Positions 8,869-10,303 of a stretch of DNA of 10,303 nt are shown here, piece by piece; within the stretch, counting starts at the first letter, position 1, and every line of letters starts with the position of its first letter. A program made the translations under genes and the position numbers. Below the pieces are notes generated by a model. The model was not told where the DNA came from and made no database searches. It saw nothing but the letters and a program-made list of their open reading frames with translations. The stretch comes from CAZFQG01 sp964520785 (GTDB lineage Bacteria; Planctomycetota; Planctomycetia; Pirellulales; Thermoguttaceae), in NCBI GenBank assembly GCA_964520785.1, contig CAZFQG010000211.1:1-10303 (forward strand), written 5' to 3'.

Positions 8869-9298
8869 TCACCAGCGGCGTCGCGCGGAGATCGAGCGCC
8901 TTGAGCTTCGGAAGCCTCGTCAGAAGCCGGATTCCATTTTCGTCGATTCCGGAACCCGCAAGCGTCAAATCTTCGAGGGTCCGCAGATTGGCCAACGACG
9001 CAATGGCCCGGTTAGTGACCCCGGCGCCGGCCGCCTTCACCATGCGAAGATGAGGAAACGCGGCCAGAAGAGTCACGGCCGAATCGTCCACCGCGTTGCG
9101 GCCGGCCGCCAAATCAACGGCGATGACGCGTCCCTGTGCGTCTCGCTCGATCTTCCCGGAGAGCGCCTCGATCCGTTCTACCGCTTCCGCCGGCGTTGCG
9201 GCACTCGCCGCGTTCGAAGGAAGGCACGCAATCACCCCCAGCACGGCCCCCCTCACAATCCATGCGGTACCACGTCTCAACATCCCGGCGAACATCAT
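8861..9298 (-). CDS. Secreted leucine-rich-repeat protein, N-terminal part (apparently truncated by frameshift)
   Basis: These 145 residues start with an export signal. A basic stretch (residues 1-16, with R8, R9 and R16) is followed by a short hydrophobic run and VIAC at 22-25, which fits a lipoprotein box. An alternative signal peptidase I site is ASA-A near residue 33. The rest contains LRR units (LRTLEDLTLAGSGIDENGIRLL, then LPKLKALDLRATPLV). The frame stops in mid-repeat at VNA-TGA, and the LRR pattern resumes in another frame at 8868. The distance between the two flanking repeat starts is about 40 bases where 69-72 is expected, so about 30 bases seem to be missing. The ATG overlaps the stop of the oxidoreductase as ATGA, implying translational coupling and one transcript. 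Start ATGs at 9295 or 9283 are also possible. Confidence 0.8.
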   Translation of the reverse strand: MMFAGMLRRGTAWIVRGAVLGVIACLPSNAASAATPAEAVERIEALSGKIERDAQGRVIAVDLAAGRNAVDDSAVTLLAAFPHLRMVKAAGAGVTNRAIASLANLRTLEDLTLAGSGIDENGIRLLTRLPKLKALDLRATPLVNA

Positions 9299-10303
9299 CC
9301 CTCCAGCGTCCAGGGGGCCCGCATATCGCGGTGCATCATCTTGGCGGCTTCAGCGTCACCGACAATCGTCTCCATTTTCGGATCCCAAGTGACCTTCCGC
9401 TTCAGCCGCACGGCGATGTCGCACAAGTGGCTGATCACGTCGCTGCGGACGGCGTGTTCGATATTTGCCGCCGAATCCCCTCTCGAAAGCACCCCTCGAA
9501 TAAAGTCACCCATGTGGTTCCCCGTGGTCGGCAGAACCCGCTTTTCCAGAGGTATCTCCTTCTCCAGCAACGACTTTGGTTCCGCGTCGCAGCCTCCGCG
9601 CCACACGCGGACCCAGCCCTCCGTGCCGATGAACTTCGTGGAGTCGCTACCCGGCGTGAACGTCATTTCCACCCCGCCCAGGTCGATGGTCATATTCCAG
9701 TTGAAGACCGTATCGTGCAACGCGCCCGAAGTGATCTCTCCCGTCCCCTCGACCGTCACCGGCCCGCCGAGGTCGGCGTCCGATCCCCAGACCATCAGGT
9801 CCAGCGGATGCGCCCCCCAACCAGCCAAGTAGCCGATCGAGTAATCGTAATTCCAGTACGTTCCCGGCGGCTGGCATCGGCCGGCCGTGTACGGCGCCAT
9901 CGGTGCCGGCCCGATCCACATTTCGTAATCCAGAATCTCCGGCGGTTCCGCCGGAACGATCTCACCCCCTCCCTGGCCGTTGGGCGCTATCACCTCGATC
10001 CGCTTCACTTCACCGATCAGGCCCTGCCGGACCAGCTCGCAGCCTTTGCGGCAAGGATCCATCGCCCTCTGCTGCGTCCCGTACTGAAAAATGCGTTTCT
10101 CCTCACGGAAGGCCTTTCGGCAAAGCAGATCCTGCTCGATGGAAATCCCCAGCGGCTTTTCCACATAGGCGTCCTTGCCCGCTCGCGCGGCCGCCAACGC
10201 CAGCGGAACATGCCAGTGGTCCGGCGTAGCGATGACTACCGCGTCGATATCCTCCCGTGCAATCAGGTCGCGAAAATCGCCGTAGGCCTTTCCTTTCGTT
10301 CTC
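9295..10303 (-). CDS. Gfo/Idh/MocA-family NAD(P)-dependent oxidoreductase (N-terminus outside window)
   Basis: In-frame coding continues to the right edge, giving about 335 residues up to TGA at 9297-9295. The N-terminal nucleotide-binding GxGxxG region lies outside the window. What remains starts late in the Rossmann domain (YGDFRDLI, DIDAVVIATPDHWH) and carries the family's EKP motif in GKDAYVEKPLGISI, whose Lys is the expected catalytic or cofactor-contacting residue. The C-terminal substrate domain follows, with WGAHPLDLMVWG and a C-terminal NHMGDFIRGVLSRGD segment. Members of this large family oxidise or reduce sugars, inositols and related compounds, and planctomycetes carry many, often exported through the Tat pathway. 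The substrate cannot be read from sequence, and a Tat signal cannot be checked here. An ATG at 10197 is internal (it falls within LALAAARAGKD) and is not the start. The stop overlaps the LRR start by four bases. Confidence 0.93.
   Translation of the reverse strand, partial: RTKGKAYGDFRDLIAREDIDAVVIATPDHWHVPLALAAARAGKDAYVEKPLGISIEQDLLCRKAFREEKRIFQYGTQQRAMDPCRKGCELVRQGLIGEVKRIEVIAPNGQGGGEIVPAEPPEILDYEMWIGPAPMAPYTAGRCQPPGTYWNYDYSIGYLAGWGAHPLDLMVWGSDADLGGPVTVEGTGEITSGALHDTVFNWNMTIDLGGVEMTFTPGSDSTKFIGTEGWVRVWRGGCDAEPKSLLEKEIPLEKRVLPTTGNHMGDFIRGVLSRGDSAANIEHAVRSDVISHLCDIAVRLKRKVTWDPKMETIVGDAEAAKMMHRDMRAPWTLEG

Noticed and set aside
8615..9832. 405-codon plus-strand open frame across the LRR gene and oxidoreductase
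   Set aside because: It is antisense to two clearly recognisable protein families on the minus strand, has low-complexity R/S-rich translation, and matches nothing I know.

Overview
The window looks like a piece of a planctomycete (Planctomycetota) chromosome. Three things point there: a Gfo/Idh/MocA-family oxidoreductase, a secreted leucine-rich-repeat protein of the T-D-x-G-L type, and a giant protein opening with the N-terminal motif FEPLEDRRLLS, a form typical of planctomycete extracellular proteins. The DNA is GC-rich, and every gene I can support lies on the minus strand. The assignment rests on family resemblance read by eye, not on a database search.

Read right to left, in the direction of transcription, the layout is as follows. 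From 10303 to 9295 is the C-terminal part of the oxidoreductase; its start lies outside the window. Its stop overlaps the start of a leucine-rich-repeat (LRR) gene by four bases. That LRR gene is in two overlapping frames (9298-8861 and 8868-8482) that together look like one protein broken inside a repeat. A 320-base gap (8481-8162) follows, with several inverted repeats and a good ribosome binding site. From 8161 to the left edge runs one giant gene of more than 2,700 codons that does not end within the window.

The giant gene dominates the window. It has the planctomycete N-terminal motif, then a beta-rich N-terminal region. Next come about 1,690 residues built from a degenerate 11-residue repeat of the form L-x-D-L-x-x-x-G-L-V-x, and finally a second beta-rich region that echoes the first. 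One calcium-loop-like insert interrupts the array. A 66-68 residue block occurs at least twice within it, so the array also grew by duplication of longer blocks. The best start codon (ATG at 8161-8159, with a GGGGAG site six bases upstream) is not in frame with the giant reading frame. A one-base shift is needed, most likely at a T5G6 run at 8102-8092. That could be a sequence error, a mutation, or a switch.

The oxidoreductase and LRR gene are probably cotranscribed. The giant gene may have its own promoter in the 320-base gap. No RNA genes, CRISPR arrays, insertion sequences or plus-strand genes are supported. The long plus-strand open frames are by-products of the repeat-rich, GC-rich minus-strand gene.
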